In this document: positions 9,501 to 18,178 of the stretch, piece after piece | Numbering within the stretch: position 1 is the stretch's first letter | Layout: the number at the start of each line of letters is the position of its first letter | Source of the DNA: Scatosoma sp002474405 | GTDB lineage: Bacteria > Bacillota > Clostridia > Christensenellales > Borkfalkiaceae | Assembly: GCA_937892545.1 (NCBI GenBank) | Contig: CALAFO010000047.1 | Span: 8,669 to 72,668, forward strand | Length of the DNA stretch: 64,000 nucleotides | Direction of reading: 5' to 3' | Made by a program: the position numbers and the translations under genes | The notes under the pieces: generated by a model | The model's database searches: none | Seen by the model: only the letters and a program-made list of their open reading frames with translations | What the model was told of the DNA's origin: nothing

Positions 9501-9846
9501 GCTGCTTTCCAACTTCATCGCCACGTCCATTTCCTACAAGAAAAAAGAAATCGGCATCCTGCGCGCGGTGGGCGCGCGCGGCGCGGATGTATTCAAAATT
9601 TTCTATTCCGAATCGTTCGTCATCGCGCTGATTTGTCTGGCGCTCGGCATTGCGGGCAGCGTCGTCGGTTGCAATATTCTCAACCGTGAAATCAGCACCA
9701 CCATCAGCGCTTCCATCTTCGTGTTCGGCGGAGCTTCGGTTGCCATACTGCTTGCCATCGCGGCGGTTACTTCGGCAATCGCCACGTTCCTGCCCGTATT
9801 CACCGCGGCAAGAAAGAAGCCCGTGGAAGCCATCCGGGCATTGTAA
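6565..9846 (+). CDS. ABC transporter with fused ATPase and FtsX-like permease
   Basis: A 1093-residue single-chain exporter or efflux-type transporter of the MacB/BceAB-like class. ATPase domain: Walker A GKSGSGKST at residues 39-47, signature LSGGQKQR at 141-148, Walker B IIMADE at 161-166 followed by PTGALD. A membrane segment follows near residue 330 (FRLIFTILLCSVAFIMFGLF), then an extracytoplasmic region of about 600 residues, and three C-terminal membrane segments with the FtsX-type loop YKKKEIGILRAVGARG. The order ATPase-TM-large outer domain-3 TM is that of MacB, where the outer domain transmits force instead of forming a channel. The start is set by ribosome binding site AAAGGAG eight bases before ATG 6565. 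The substrate is unknown; no two-component system is next to it. Confidence 0.88.
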   Translation: MLEVVHLTKIYKAKGGVETKALNDVSVRFPEKGMVFLLGKSGSGKSTLLNVCGGLDSPTSGEIIVKGRSSKNFSQSDFDSYRNTFIGFVFQEYNILNEFTVEDNIALALELQGKPKDKKAIKQLLDDVDLSSFAKRKPNTLSGGQKQRIAIARALIKHPEIIMADEPTGALDSATGKQVFDTLKKLSKTKLVIVVSHDRDFAEEYGDRIIELKDGRILSDVTKEEAAAKALGANLEIIGENTLSVKDGAALTQQDYQYIYAFLSRNKNAIISGGEKEISDFKKVSHITENGGKEFFAQTDEKKIPKKQYDGKKTKFIRSKLPMRHAFRIGVSGLKSKPFRLIFTILLCSVAFIMFGLFSTLMLYDKDETLYQTLNDAGVNVLHVDKVYKYTETYTYTNDGETNSYSYDRAAHTRITDAEAEKIAKTFGEETFGVTTLLAPDSYSSDFQAKAVTLNDVNLVDAGKYYSAELLYAGYLPENHAFRNRVKFGTYPAADDEILISSYTASVLVKANYENVASAGQLLGKTISFTLYYNGFSQTATYKISGVFDSGDKALYEQYKTYGEKTSQAVSTEEIKQQAKDLQNLSAALTDGYHEIAFFNENTATAFRTATKLQSLALRNELNEAHYHRAAFAKKDGEEDSGYHEEWTYLKSSLLPDVGSTVWLNGKTAVSDGEAVITPAMFARLLRLLTDIDFSSFWQDVAAEYTGSSFIPAQWTMQDWLLSQQQGGNDPEEVIAAYEKFLTLTGTGGKYEAQAKQFKFVNESFEIPSVLAGYDATANDWANLAANGQTQIFDSEKNSYVDIIFTEAQVKEIVSAVYEKYAAAFGSGDIAFDVQVLVSGKDGWKRAGEAKTFKVAGFVFDSEKNYSDGLFFATEADCNALYKTFESYAQANNQYFSSTTYTFYYEEPADAKYDAVFLPYSSAHRYDLSMFSYDFGEDYTRFAIGNAQTQALELVNSLVQELSEIFMWIGIVLAAFSMLLLSNFIATSISYKKKEIGILRAVGARGADVFKIFYSESFVIALICLALGIAGSVVGCNILNREISTTISASIFVFGGASVAILLAIAAVTSAIATFLPVFTAARKKPVEAIRAL

Positions 9847-9861
9847 TTTATACCTTGTATA

Positions 9862-9994
9862 CAGCCTTCCCCCGCGGGGGGGAAGGTGGCGGCAAAGCCA
9901 CCGGATGAGGGGCGTAACATTTTATGCGTGATTCATTTTTGCCCTGAAAATTTTTGCGGAATTTTCAGGGCAAATGGCGCAACTTGTTTTCTAT
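9862..9994 (+). repeat. Dispersed hairpin repeat, family A (copy A1)
   Basis: AGCCTTCCCCC...GGGGGGAAGG forms stem 1, GGTGGC...GCCACC forms stem 2, then GATGAGGGGCG. A further palindrome (GCCCTGAAAATT 9941-9952 with AATTTTCAGGGC 9960-9971) precedes the conserved family 3' end AACTTGTTTTCTA. It lies just past the ABC transporter stop. Confidence 0.8.
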
Positions 9995-10030
9995 ACCGGA
10001 CAAATCAAGCGTAAATTCAACTCAATAAGA

Positions 10031-10064
10031 AAACAGGCTTCTCCTTTTTGCGGAGAAGCCTTCG
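10031..10064 (-). terminator. Terminator of the maf-mreB transcript
   Basis: GGCTTCTCC (10036-10044) pairs with GGAGAAGCC (10052-10060); on the minus strand the hairpin is followed by TGTTTTCTTATT. Confidence 0.75.
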
Positions 10065-10080
10065 TTTATTTTCAAATCTT

Positions 10081-11085
10081 TTACTCGCTTATACACAGTG
10101 TTTTAAATAATTTTTTATCACGCAGCAGCGCCCCCGCGCCCGTAATCACGGCGTACTGCGGTTCGGCGCACGTGCGCACGCGCATTTCCAGTTTTCGCGA
10201 AAGATACTCCGCCGCGTACGGCAGTTTCGCCACACCGCCCGAAAGATACAATCCGTTTTTATTCACCGCCGCAGCCACTTCCGCAGGCAACCCTTTCAGC
10301 ACGTAAGAAGCGTATTCCACAGCTTTATCGAAATACACCGATATGCAATCGGCAATCTCGCCCGCCTGCACCGATACGCCCGCCGGACGGAATTGCAGAA
10401 TGTTGATTCCCTCCGCCACCGTTGCGCCGCGCGCTTCGGGCGAAAGCGAGCCGATTTCGTTTTTCAGTCGCTCCGCGGTAAGCGCGCCCACGCGCAGAGA
10501 TTTGATTTTTTCCACGCGCCCCGCAATGTCCGCGTCCATATTGTTGCCGCCGATATTCATCGAAAGCCCTGCGATAATCCCCTCGGAAGAAAGCACCGCG
10601 ATATTCGTGTTTCCGCCGCCCATATCCATTACAAACACGGGTTCGGAATCGGAAAGCACCGCTTCTCCGCCCAGCGCGGCAAGATACGGCACCTCCGCGA
10701 AATATACGTTTTTCAAGCGACACTCTTCCGCCAGCAGCGAATAGGCGGATTTCGCCTCGTCGCCCGCGCCGCAGGGCAGCGCAAACAATACTTCCGTCTT
10801 TTTGAACGCCGCCCCGTCGGGATTTACGCGGCGCAGAAATTCTTTCAGCATTTCGGCGGCAAGCCTGCCGTTTTTAATTTCGCCTTCGTACACGGGAAAC
10901 TCTATTTCGGTAGACTCCGTCGTTTTCCCCACCAGTTTTTTGGCGTCTTTCCCGATGGCTTTCACTTCGCCGGTAATGCCGTCCACCGCCACCGCGGAAG
11001 GTTCGGCAAGCACGATGCCGCTGCCGCCGTCCGCGCGGTATATCTTCGTTACCGAAGAGCCCAGATCAATCGCAAGCTTTATCAT
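10081..11085 (-). CDS. mreB: MreB-family actin-like rod-shape protein
   Basis: A 334-residue bacterial actin of normal MreB length. It has phosphate motif 1 IDLGSSVTKIY near the N-terminus, phosphate motif 2 MDMGGGNTNIAV near residue 155, and the adenosine motif GLYLSGGVAKLP near residue 285. MreB filaments move along the inner membrane and guide peptidoglycan elongation. It overlaps the end of the maf gene by 20 bases, so translation is probably coupled; maf lying near mreB is also known in Bacillus. No mreC or mreD follows: the transcript ends in a terminator. It could be an Mbl or MreBH paralogue. Confidence 0.85.
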   Translation of the reverse strand: MIKLAIDLGSSVTKIYRADGGSGIVLAEPSAVAVDGITGEVKAIGKDAKKLVGKTTESTEIEFPVYEGEIKNGRLAAEMLKEFLRRVNPDGAAFKKTEVLFALPCGAGDEAKSAYSLLAEECRLKNVYFAEVPYLAALGGEAVLSDSEPVFVMDMGGGNTNIAVLSSEGIIAGLSMNIGGNNMDADIAGRVEKIKSLRVGALTAERLKNEIGSLSPEARGATVAEGINILQFRPAGVSVQAGEIADCISVYFDKAVEYASYVLKGLPAEVAAAVNKNGLYLSGGVAKLPYAAEYLSRKLEMRVRTCAEPQYAVITGAGALLRDKKLFKTLCISE

Positions 11086-11650
11086 TTTCGTTCGTTTCCT
11101 TTTGTTTCAATATTCTTTCCAGAAGCTCCGCAGGCAATCCCACCACGTTATCGATGCTTCCGCGCACGTATTCCGTCGGCACGCCGTCCTGTATGCCGTA
11201 TGCTCCCGCCTTATCCATCGGCGAACCGCCCGCCACATAATCGCGGATGAATTCTTCCGTAAACGGCTTGAATTTCACTTTCGTTTCGTCGTGTCGCACG
11301 ATTTTTTCGCCGTCCGGGAAAATCAGACATACGCCCGTAAATACGCTGTGTTCTTTCCCGGAAAGCAGCCGCAGCATCGTCCCGGCTTCTTCTTCGCTCT
11401 TCGGCTTTCCGAGAATTCTGCCGCCGATCGCCACCACCGTATCCGCGCCGAGCACGATTTTTCCCGCGTGTTCCTTTTTTGCCGCAACCTCTTCCGCCTT
11501 GTGCCGTGCAAGCGTTTCGGCATATTCCGCGGGCGGCAACGATTCATCCGCGCGCTCTTCGCCTTTCGCCGCGTCTATTTCGAAATTCTCCGTAATTTTT
11601 TTAAACAATTCTTTGCGCCGCGGCGACGCGCTTGCCAGTACGAAATTCAT
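11066..11650 (-). CDS. maf: Maf-family nucleotide pyrophosphatase
   Basis: A 194-residue Maf/Ham1-superfamily enzyme that hydrolyses non-canonical or modified nucleoside triphosphates to monophosphates. Diagnostic features are the N-terminal LASASPRRKELF, the acidic KIVLGADTVVAIGGRILGKP segment, the LSGKEHSVFTGVCL motif, and the GGSPMDKAGAYGIQD segment near the C-terminus. I chose ATG 11650 rather than an upstream start because the protein then begins MNFVLASASPRR, as family members do. It shares a transcript with the downstream mreB-like gene, overlapping it by 20 bases. In Bacillus, Maf is linked to arrest of cell division. Confidence 0.9.
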   Translation of the reverse strand: MNFVLASASPRRKELFKKITENFEIDAAKGEERADESLPPAEYAETLARHKAEEVAAKKEHAGKIVLGADTVVAIGGRILGKPKSEEEAGTMLRLLSGKEHSVFTGVCLIFPDGEKIVRHDETKVKFKPFTEEFIRDYVAGGSPMDKAGAYGIQDGVPTEYVRGSIDNVVGLPAELLERILKQKETNENDKACD

Positions 11651-11722
11651 CTTCTGCTGCTCCGTAAACAAAAACCGCCGGCACGCCCGCGCGCCCAAGC
11701 GGCTTTTTTATATCGTCCGATT

Positions 11723-13237
11723 TTATAAAATTTCGAGGTTTTTGCGGTAGGTTTTCTTGAACTCCGCCGAAGCCGTCATCGCCGTGCGGATTTCCAGCGT
11801 AGCGTCGCCCGCAAGCTCCGTTTTCATGATGACGGAATCGCCCAGAACGTCGCAGGTGATGCCCGTTACAAGCCCCGCATGCGAACGGTCGAAGCTTTCC
11901 GCGATACGAAGCAACACGCCCAGCTTTTTCACCGCGTCGAGGTCCTCTTCCGTAACAAGGTCTTTATATCTCTGCCACTCGGTAAGGTTCACGTCCTCTC
12001 TTTCGTGGCAGCCCGCCACAAACGCCGCCAGCACGATCTCTCTGTGCGTGGCGCCGCAGATCATCGAATTCAGAATCATGTACATGCTGTGTTTCTGATG
12101 CCCGTAATACTTGATTCTCAGCCCCACGTCGTGCATGAACGCCGCGATTTTCAGAATTTTAAGATACTGCCGCGAAAACTTGTGCAGCACGCGCAGCTGC
12201 TTGAACAGCTGTATGGAAAGATGCACCACGTGCTCCACGTGCGCGGGGTCGCAGCCGTAATACAGCACCAGCGTTTCCAGCGAATAATTCAATACGTCGG
12301 AAATCGGCTTTTCCACCGTCATCGGCACGGACTGATTGAACATGATGCCCTCGCGCAAACCGTTTCCGCCGATCGCGAAGTCTTTCACGCCCATATAATC
12401 CACAAACGATTTGATGATAGCCATCGCGGCGGGCATAATGTCCGCACGGGAAGGCGAAAGCCCGCGGATTTTCTTGCGCTTATCGATATCCAGCGCCTTG
12501 ATTTTATCGTAAATCACGTTGAAATCGTCCGTGGACAGGCGGTAGTTATGTACCGTGTCAAGCGGGTATTTCTTAACGAGTTTGCTGATTTTGAACAGGT
12601 TTCTGAACGAACCGCCCACGCCGATCATCTGCACTTCTTCGGTATCCACTTCGGAAAGCCAGTCGATTTTCTTCAGCTGTTCAGTGAAAAATTCCACGGT
12701 GTGCGCCGCCGCTTCTTCGGGCGTGCAGTCGTTCGCGAAAAGGTCGGTCAGCGTAACCGCGCCGAACGGCAGAGAAGCCGAGCCGATCACGTTTCTGCGG
12801 TTGTAATAAATCACCTTCGTGCTGCCGCCGCCGATTTCAAGGATAAGCCCCTTGGGAATATCCATCGTGTTGATTACGCCGCGGTATACTAAAATCGCTT
12901 CTTCCTCTTCGGAAAGCACGCGGATTTTAATGCCGCAGGTCGCCTGAATTTCATCGAGAAACGAACGCTGATTTTTCGCCCTGCGCACCGCCGCCGTAGC
13001 CACCGCGATGATGCGGCTCACGCCCGAAGCGTCGCAAAGCCGCTTGAACATTTTCAGCGCGCGGATGGTTTCCGCCACGCGCTGCGGCTTCAGAAAGCCG
13101 TCTCTGTCCATATCCTGCCCCAGCCGGACGCTTTCTTTCAGCTGGTCGGTTACCATAAAATGTCCTTCCGTGAACAAGTCCACGATAACAAGTCTTGCCG
13201 TGTTCGATCCGAGATCGATAATGCCTATTCTTTCCAC
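11723..13237 (-). CDS. ppx: Ppx/GppA exopolyphosphatase-family phosphatase with HD domain
   Basis: About 504 residues. The N-terminal half is a Ppx/GppA phosphatase fold with IGIIDLGSNTARLVI and the second phosphate-binding segment GLILEIGGGSTKVIYY; the C-terminal half is HD-like (IAAFMHDVGLRIKYYGHQKHS). The family releases phosphate from polyphosphate and/or converts pppGpp to ppGpp. I chose a GTG start at 13237 because the protein then begins at VERIGIIDLGS and AAGGAAGG lies just upstream; longer in-frame starts would add a low-quality extension. The last base of the stop lies 72 bases upstream of the maf start, so the genes may form one transcript. Confidence 0.87.
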   Translation of the reverse strand: MERIGIIDLGSNTARLVIVDLFTEGHFMVTDQLKESVRLGQDMDRDGFLKPQRVAETIRALKMFKRLCDASGVSRIIAVATAAVRRAKNQRSFLDEIQATCGIKIRVLSEEEEAILVYRGVINTMDIPKGLILEIGGGSTKVIYYNRRNVIGSASLPFGAVTLTDLFANDCTPEEAAAHTVEFFTEQLKKIDWLSEVDTEEVQMIGVGGSFRNLFKISKLVKKYPLDTVHNYRLSTDDFNVIYDKIKALDIDKRKKIRGLSPSRADIMPAAMAIIKSFVDYMGVKDFAIGGNGLREGIMFNQSVPMTVEKPISDVLNYSLETLVLYYGCDPAHVEHVVHLSIQLFKQLRVLHKFSRQYLKILKIAAFMHDVGLRIKYYGHQKHSMYMILNSMICGATHREIVLAAFVAGCHEREDVNLTEWQRYKDLVTEEDLDAVKKLGVLLRIAESFDRSHAGLVTGITCDVLGDSVIMKTELAGDATLEIRTAMTASAEFKKTYRKNLEIL

Positions 13238-13323
13238 TTTTTCTTCTGACCTTCCTTTTTGCCTGCCGTTTTCCGTAAACACGCTATTTTCCGTAAAAAA
13301 CGCCACAATGAATTTTCGGGTAT

Positions 13324-13352
13324 ATTTTACCACATAAAATGCGTTTTGTCTA
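13324..13352 (-). promoter_or_regulatory. Sigma-A promoter of the ppx-like gene
   Basis: Minus strand: TAGACA (13347-13352), a 17-base spacer and TAAAAT (13324-13329), about 85 bases before the GTG start. Confidence 0.7.
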
Positions 13353-13466
13353 TACCCTTTGGAAAAATTTTGCGTTTCCGGCGATTTTTTCTTTTATTTT
13401 TGATACTTTTTCAGCGTTTTTCTTGTGCAATTTCGCCATTAAATCCGTTGTTTTTGTCATGGCGCG

Positions 13467-13826
13467 TCAGTCTTTGTTTTTTGAAAAAGTAAACAACGCC
13501 AGAACTACGAGGAAAAGCCCGAAAGTTTTTCGCAGAAATTCGGCGGGAAGCGCCAGCGCCAGAAGCGAACCGGCAGCCGCCGCAACCAGCGCCGGAATCG
13601 CGTTTTTTACGGCGTTGTCTTTCTGCAGCAACCCGTTTTTCATATGCACGTTCAGCGCGCAGGCGCCCGTAGACAGAAACGCGAACAGATTCGCCGACTG
13701 CGCGATTTTCTGCGGCACGCCGCCGAATAAAAGCAGCAGCGGAATCGTAATGGTTCCGCCGCCCATGCCCATGCCGGCGGGAATCCCGCCCAGAAAGCCG
13801 AGCAGAAGATATAAATAAAATCGCAT
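13467..13826 (-). CDS. TauE/SafE exporter, half-size subunit 2
   Basis: A 119-residue membrane protein with about four hydrophobic segments and the TauE/SafE (TSUP, sulfite/organosulfonate exporter) glycine motif LGFLGGIPAGMGMGGGTITIPLL. Full-length family members have about 250 residues made of two such halves, so this protein and the preceding gene look like the two halves as separate subunits. ATG 13826 follows the ribosome binding site AAGGAAAG; a longer reading would add an unlikely Arg-rich leader. Co-transcribed with the upstream half (85-base gap). The substrate, perhaps sulfite or an organic acid, is unknown. Confidence 0.8.
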   Translation of the reverse strand: MRFYLYLLLGFLGGIPAGMGMGGGTITIPLLLLFGGVPQKIAQSANLFAFLSTGACALNVHMKNGLLQKDNAVKNAIPALVAAAAGSLLALALPAEFLRKTFGLFLVVLALFTFSKNKD

Positions 13827-13911
13827 AAAATCTTTCCTTTTTATCCGCCTTAAGGCGCATTTTCCCCGATTCGCCCGCCCGACAGGGCGCGAAAAGCCGC
13901 CGCGTTTACGG

Positions 13912-14277
13912 CTAAGAAAAAACAAGCCACAGTCCCGCAATCAACTGCAGCCCCGTAAACACGTAAAACACCGCTTTTTCCGGCAGCACGGAAAGCAGCT
14001 TCGCCCCCGCGAACCCGCCCGCAAACCCGCCGAGCGCCACGGGAAGCGCCACGGAAAAATCAAAAAATCCGCGGAACGCATACAGCAGAAACGAAAGCAG
14101 CGAAACGGGCAGAATCACGGCGATCGCCGTAGCGTGCGCCCGCTTTTCTTCCAGCCCCTGCGCGCGGAGCAGCGGCACCGCAATCATTCCGCCCCCGCCG
14201 CCGAAAAGTCCGTTCGCAGCGCCCGTCGCGGCGCCGCAGACAATGCTTTTTACATCCGCCTGTTTATCGCTTTTCAT
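13912..14277 (-). CDS. TauE/SafE exporter, half-size subunit 1
   Basis: A 121-residue membrane protein with the other TSUP half-repeat: CGAATGAANGLFGGGGGMIAVPLL, followed by EEKRAHATAIAVILPVSLLSF and three more hydrophobic segments. The first in-frame ATG with an upstream purine-rich site is 14277. It pairs with 13467-13826 to make a complete eight-helix transporter split into two genes; the family signature appears once in each, consistent with the internal duplication of TSUP proteins. The intergenic spacing is 85 bases on the same strand. Confidence 0.8.
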   Translation of the reverse strand: MKSDKQADVKSIVCGAATGAANGLFGGGGGMIAVPLLRAQGLEEKRAHATAIAVILPVSLLSFLLYAFRGFFDFSVALPVALGGFAGGFAGAKLLSVLPEKAVFYVFTGLQLIAGLWLVFS

Positions 14278-14372
14278 CTCCGCCCTTTTTCCCGCCTTTC
14301 CCTCGTTTAAGGATATTTTGCGTAAATTACGGAAAATTATCACGAATTTTATACGCAGGCACGGGAAAACGC

Positions 14373-14401
14373 TTGCCTGAAAAGGGCTTTTGTGGTACAA
14401 T
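14373..14401 (+). promoter_or_regulatory. Sigma-A promoter of the large surface protein
   Basis: TTGCCT (14373-14378), a 17-base spacer and TACAAT (14396-14401) with an extended TG. Confidence 0.7.
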
Positions 14402-14532
14402 AATGCTGCATATTTCTATCAATATGTTCTTTTCTTGTCGCTTTTTCACGCGGATTCGCCCGTTTTACGGCGCAAAAACCGCAAAAAAACACGGCAAAAA
14501 CAAGAAATCTATTTGTGCAAGGGTGCTATGTT

Positions 14533-17500
14533 ATGAGAAAAAATACAAGCAAAAACAAATTGTTCGCTCTCCTTCTCACGGCGTTTTTCGCGTCCGCGTC
14601 GGCGGGCGTGCTTTCCGCGTGCTCGAAAACGAACGATAACGAGGTGGATCAGTCGGAAATCTCTACCGATCAGACGACGGATTCTTCCCGCATCAAAAAC
14701 GGCTCGTTCGAATTCGATACGGAAAAAGAAACCACGCCCATCGTTACGTCGCCGAAAAGCTGGTCGCGCTCGTCCGTTCTTACAAGCAAGGCGGCAAGCG
14801 GCGTCATCGATACCGAAACTTCCGCGTGGGACAAGCTGACGAAATCGGGAAACATCACCCCGACAAGCGAATCGGAAGCCGAGGAAAAGTGGGCGGACAT
14901 GAACACGTACGACCGCCTGCAATATATTAAAAAATGGAAAGACGCGAATAAGAACAAGAGCGTCGACGAACTCAAGTTTTACGAAAACCATTACAATATT
15001 TCCGCCGACGATATTCCTTCCGCCGACGTGAATCCCGGCACGCACTACGCCGAGGGCAGCGACGAAGCCAAAAAGAACACGAAAGTGCTGATGATTCACA
15101 ATCAGTACACCTCGTCGTCGGGCACGGCGCAGAACTTCACATCCTCCTCTTCGCTCACCGTACCCGCGGGTACCAGCGCGAAGCTTTCCGTATGGGTGAA
15201 AACGGCGGAACTTACCTACCGCTACAACGACGAGGACAACGCGGCGGATAAAAACCGCGGCGCCTACATCGGTATTTCCCGCACGGTAGCGGGCAAGAGC
15301 AAAGATCAGGTGAAGGTGGAAAACATCAACACCGAAAAGATTCTTGCCGACGATTCCATTCCCGCCGAAAACAAGAGCAACGGCTGGGTGAAATACGAAT
15401 TCTATCTGAAAGGCAGCGACTATGCAAGCAGCACGTTCACCGTGGTTCTGGGGCTCGGTCAAGGCACCTCTTCTTCCGTAATGGGCTTCGTGAACGGCTA
15501 CGCGTTCTTCGACGATCTCGAATGTTCGCTCATCGAAAATTCCGAATATGAAACGCTTGCCGCAGGCGCCGACAAAACGGCGGACGACGATACGACGGAA
15601 TTCCGCGCGGATAAAGAAAATCTTGCCGATCTGAAATATGCCGTAGATGCGGGCGTTACGCTCAACTCCCTTACGTTTGCAGACGCCGGAATCGCGGGCG
15701 CGGATAAAATTTCCGCAGACAACAACAATTTCGATATCGACAACGATAAAACGGGCGTGTTTGCGAAAAATTCCGTGAACACGGCTTCGGAAAGCAACGA
15801 ATATTTCAAAGCCGTATGGGAAAGCGATTTCGCTTCTTCCTATCCTTTTGCCGAAACGAACGACATTTTAATGCTCTTCTCCGTAGGCAAAACGGCTTAT
15901 GAAGCCACTACGGGCACCATTACCTTAAAAGCGAACTCCTCCGCCCTCTATTCCGTGTGGATTAAAACCTCGAAGATTCCCAGCGGCGCAACGGGCGCAG
16001 GCATCTCGTACACGGAAACGGACGCGGCAGGCAACGCCAAATCCGAGGACGACGAAAAAACGGCGCTGTTATCTTCCATCGATTCCACCGCAGGCACCAA
16101 AACGGAAGTGGACGATACCGCGGGCGGCAAGAAAGAAAACATCTTCGGCGGCTGGCAGCAATGCACGCTCCTCTTCGAAAACGATACCGAGGACGATAAG
16201 TACTTCACCCTGACGTTCACCTACGGCGCCACGGCGGACGACGCGGAAAAATCGGCGTACGGCGCCGGCTATGCCGCGTTCACGAATCTCGAAGCGATCG
16301 GTTCCAACCTGATTGCGGCGGACGCGGATCCGTTCACGCAGAGCGACTACTTCTCCACGGGCACGTACGCGGCGAAAAAGACGTTTTCCGACAGCGAGGA
16401 AAGCGCGGGCTTCGCGGCGTTCGATTCCAGAGCGTACAGCGCCGACAACACGAAGAAAGGCATCGAAAACGGCTTTGCCGACCTCGCCAACTACAAGGGC
16501 GTATGGGGCGGCAGCGGCAACGTTACCTCCTCTCCCGATCCGGATGCGGATAACGGCATCGACAACAACCCCTACGCCGGGCTTGTAAATAAAAACTTCG
16601 CGGCGGATTACGTTGCAAGCGGCAGATATAGCGATGTGGAAGGACTGAACGAAATTTTCGGCGCGGCTTCCTCCGTATTCGATCAGGCGGCGGAACCCCT
16701 GATGATTTTCAATAAGGACGCAAACAAATCGTACGGCTATCTCGCTTCCTCTTCGGTTTCGATTTCGTCCGATTCGTATAAAACGATTTCCGTGCGCGTA
16801 AAAACGTTCAACGCGAAAGCCAGCATCTACCTCATCGATGCCGACAGCGAGGACAACGCATCCCTCGCGCTTGCCACGCCGAAAGTTTCCTACTGGTACG
16901 ATAAGACGGGCAACGTGTGCACGAAAGATCCGAAGAACGATAAAACGTTCAAATCCTCTACCGATACGGCGCTGTATCTCAACAGCCGCGGCTTGTACGA
17001 AGTAAACGCGAAGTGGTCGGACGACGCTTCTTTGCAGAACAAGTATTACGCCAACCTTTCCAACTACGAAGAGGACGAAGACGGCAACCTGCTTGTAGCC
17101 GACGGCGGCGTGCAGTACAATTACGACGCTTCCGCCTGGAGCAACGAAGGCACGGACGGCATCGCGTTCTATCATAAAGACGGCGAAGAAAAAGGCATTT
17201 ATTATGCCGACAAAGCGTGCACCGTACGCGTGTACGATCTGAACGATTTGGTGAAAGCCGGCAAGCTTACGCCGAGAACGGTTGCTTCCGAAGCGCAGGG
17301 CACGGCGGCGCTGGAATACAAAGAAATCGAAACGAACGGCGAATGGAGAACGTACACGTTCTATATCCACACCGGCAGCGAAGCGAAGAACTACCGCCTG
17401 GAAGTATGGAGCGGCACGCGCGATAACAAGAGCGAATTCGAAGCGGGCAGCTACGTAATGTTCGCGGCGGATAACCGTACGGAACTCACTTCCGACACTT

Positions 17501-18021
17501 GGTCGTCGATGCTTCAGGAAACCATCGAAAGCGCGAAAACGCAGTCGAATTTAAGCGACGAAGATTTCTACAAGAGCGCGGCGGTAAGATATTATGCGTT
17601 CTCGTTCCTCGATTCGGCGAAATTCCTGCGGTACGATTCCGCGCTGGATAAAGACGACATCGGCAACGCGTACACCTCGTACGATTCCACTTCCGACGAT
17701 TATAAGTTCGACCCCGATAAGAAGGCGGATTACGTTACCTACCTCGCCTACGAAAGCGACGATCACGAACAGAAGATTACGTTTGCGGATTATTCGAAAA
17801 CGGACGTTTCCGTAACGGCGGATTCGAACGACGACAACAATTCGGACGACGACAACACCGACGATACCTCTTCTTCCGGCATGAACGGCTGGCTGCTTGC
17901 AAGCTCGATTATTCTTGCGGCGGTATTGCTGCTTGCCATGGTAAGCATTGCCGTACAGCGCATCGTGAAAAAGAAGAACAGAACGAAAGCGCCCAAAACC
18001 GCGAAACCCGCAAAAAAATAA
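14533..18021 (+). CDS. Large surface protein with three beta-sandwich-like modules and dual membrane anchors
   Basis: A 1162-residue secreted protein of unknown function. The N-terminus is a signal peptide ending in the lipobox LSAC (Cys30); the C-terminus has an acidic Asp/Ser linker, one membrane helix (WLLASSIILAAVLLLAMVSI) and a Lys-rich tail. Between them a module recurs about three times: a strand near 'LSVWVKT / YSVWIKT / ISVRVKT', then 'GWVKYEFYLKG / GWQQCTLLFEN / GEWRTYTFYIHTG', ending in 'GYAFFDDLE / GYAAFTNLE'. This resembles carbohydrate-binding jelly-roll modules. The start follows AAGGG by nine bases, and a terminator follows. A lipobox together with a C-terminal helix is unusual. 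A cell-surface glycan-binding role is an inference. Confidence 0.8.
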   Translation: MRKNTSKNKLFALLLTAFFASASAGVLSACSKTNDNEVDQSEISTDQTTDSSRIKNGSFEFDTEKETTPIVTSPKSWSRSSVLTSKAASGVIDTETSAWDKLTKSGNITPTSESEAEEKWADMNTYDRLQYIKKWKDANKNKSVDELKFYENHYNISADDIPSADVNPGTHYAEGSDEAKKNTKVLMIHNQYTSSSGTAQNFTSSSSLTVPAGTSAKLSVWVKTAELTYRYNDEDNAADKNRGAYIGISRTVAGKSKDQVKVENINTEKILADDSIPAENKSNGWVKYEFYLKGSDYASSTFTVVLGLGQGTSSSVMGFVNGYAFFDDLECSLIENSEYETLAAGADKTADDDTTEFRADKENLADLKYAVDAGVTLNSLTFADAGIAGADKISADNNNFDIDNDKTGVFAKNSVNTASESNEYFKAVWESDFASSYPFAETNDILMLFSVGKTAYEATTGTITLKANSSALYSVWIKTSKIPSGATGAGISYTETDAAGNAKSEDDEKTALLSSIDSTAGTKTEVDDTAGGKKENIFGGWQQCTLLFENDTEDDKYFTLTFTYGATADDAEKSAYGAGYAAFTNLEAIGSNLIAADADPFTQSDYFSTGTYAAKKTFSDSEESAGFAAFDSRAYSADNTKKGIENGFADLANYKGVWGGSGNVTSSPDPDADNGIDNNPYAGLVNKNFAADYVASGRYSDVEGLNEIFGAASSVFDQAAEPLMIFNKDANKSYGYLASSSVSISSDSYKTISVRVKTFNAKASIYLIDADSEDNASLALATPKVSYWYDKTGNVCTKDPKNDKTFKSSTDTALYLNSRGLYEVNAKWSDDASLQNKYYANLSNYEEDEDGNLLVADGGVQYNYDASAWSNEGTDGIAFYHKDGEEKGIYYADKACTVRVYDLNDLVKAGKLTPRTVASEAQGTAALEYKEIETNGEWRTYTFYIHTGSEAKNYRLEVWSGTRDNKSEFEAGSYVMFAADNRTELTSDTWSSMLQETIESAKTQSNLSDEDFYKSAAVRYYAFSFLDSAKFLRYDSALDKDDIGNAYTSYDSTSDDYKFDPDKKADYVTYLAYESDDHEQKITFADYSKTDVSVTADSNDDNNSDDDNTDDTSSSGMNGWLLASSIILAAVLLLAMVSIAVQRIVKKKNRTKAPKTAKPAKK

Positions 18022-18046
18022 AAACGGATAAAACCGTTTAAATCAA

Positions 18047-18080
18047 TCCCCCGGACAAACGCATTTGTCCGGGGGATTTT
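18047..18080 (+). terminator. Strong rho-independent terminator
   Basis: TCCCCCGGACAAA (18047-18059) pairs perfectly with TTTGTCCGGGGGA (18064-18076), followed by TTTT. Confidence 0.9.
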
Positions 18081-18178
18081 CAGTGATTTTTTTTATCTTT
18101 TTCGTTGTCCTCCGCCGGCAATCGCCGAACGAAAAAAATGGATATTGCCCGGAAGCGGCACGGCTTTCGGGCAAGTTT

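Noticed and set aside
9941..9971. Rho-independent terminator of the ABC transporter
   Set aside because: The 12-bp hairpin is not followed by a T run on either strand; similar palindromes occupy the same place in other family A repeats.
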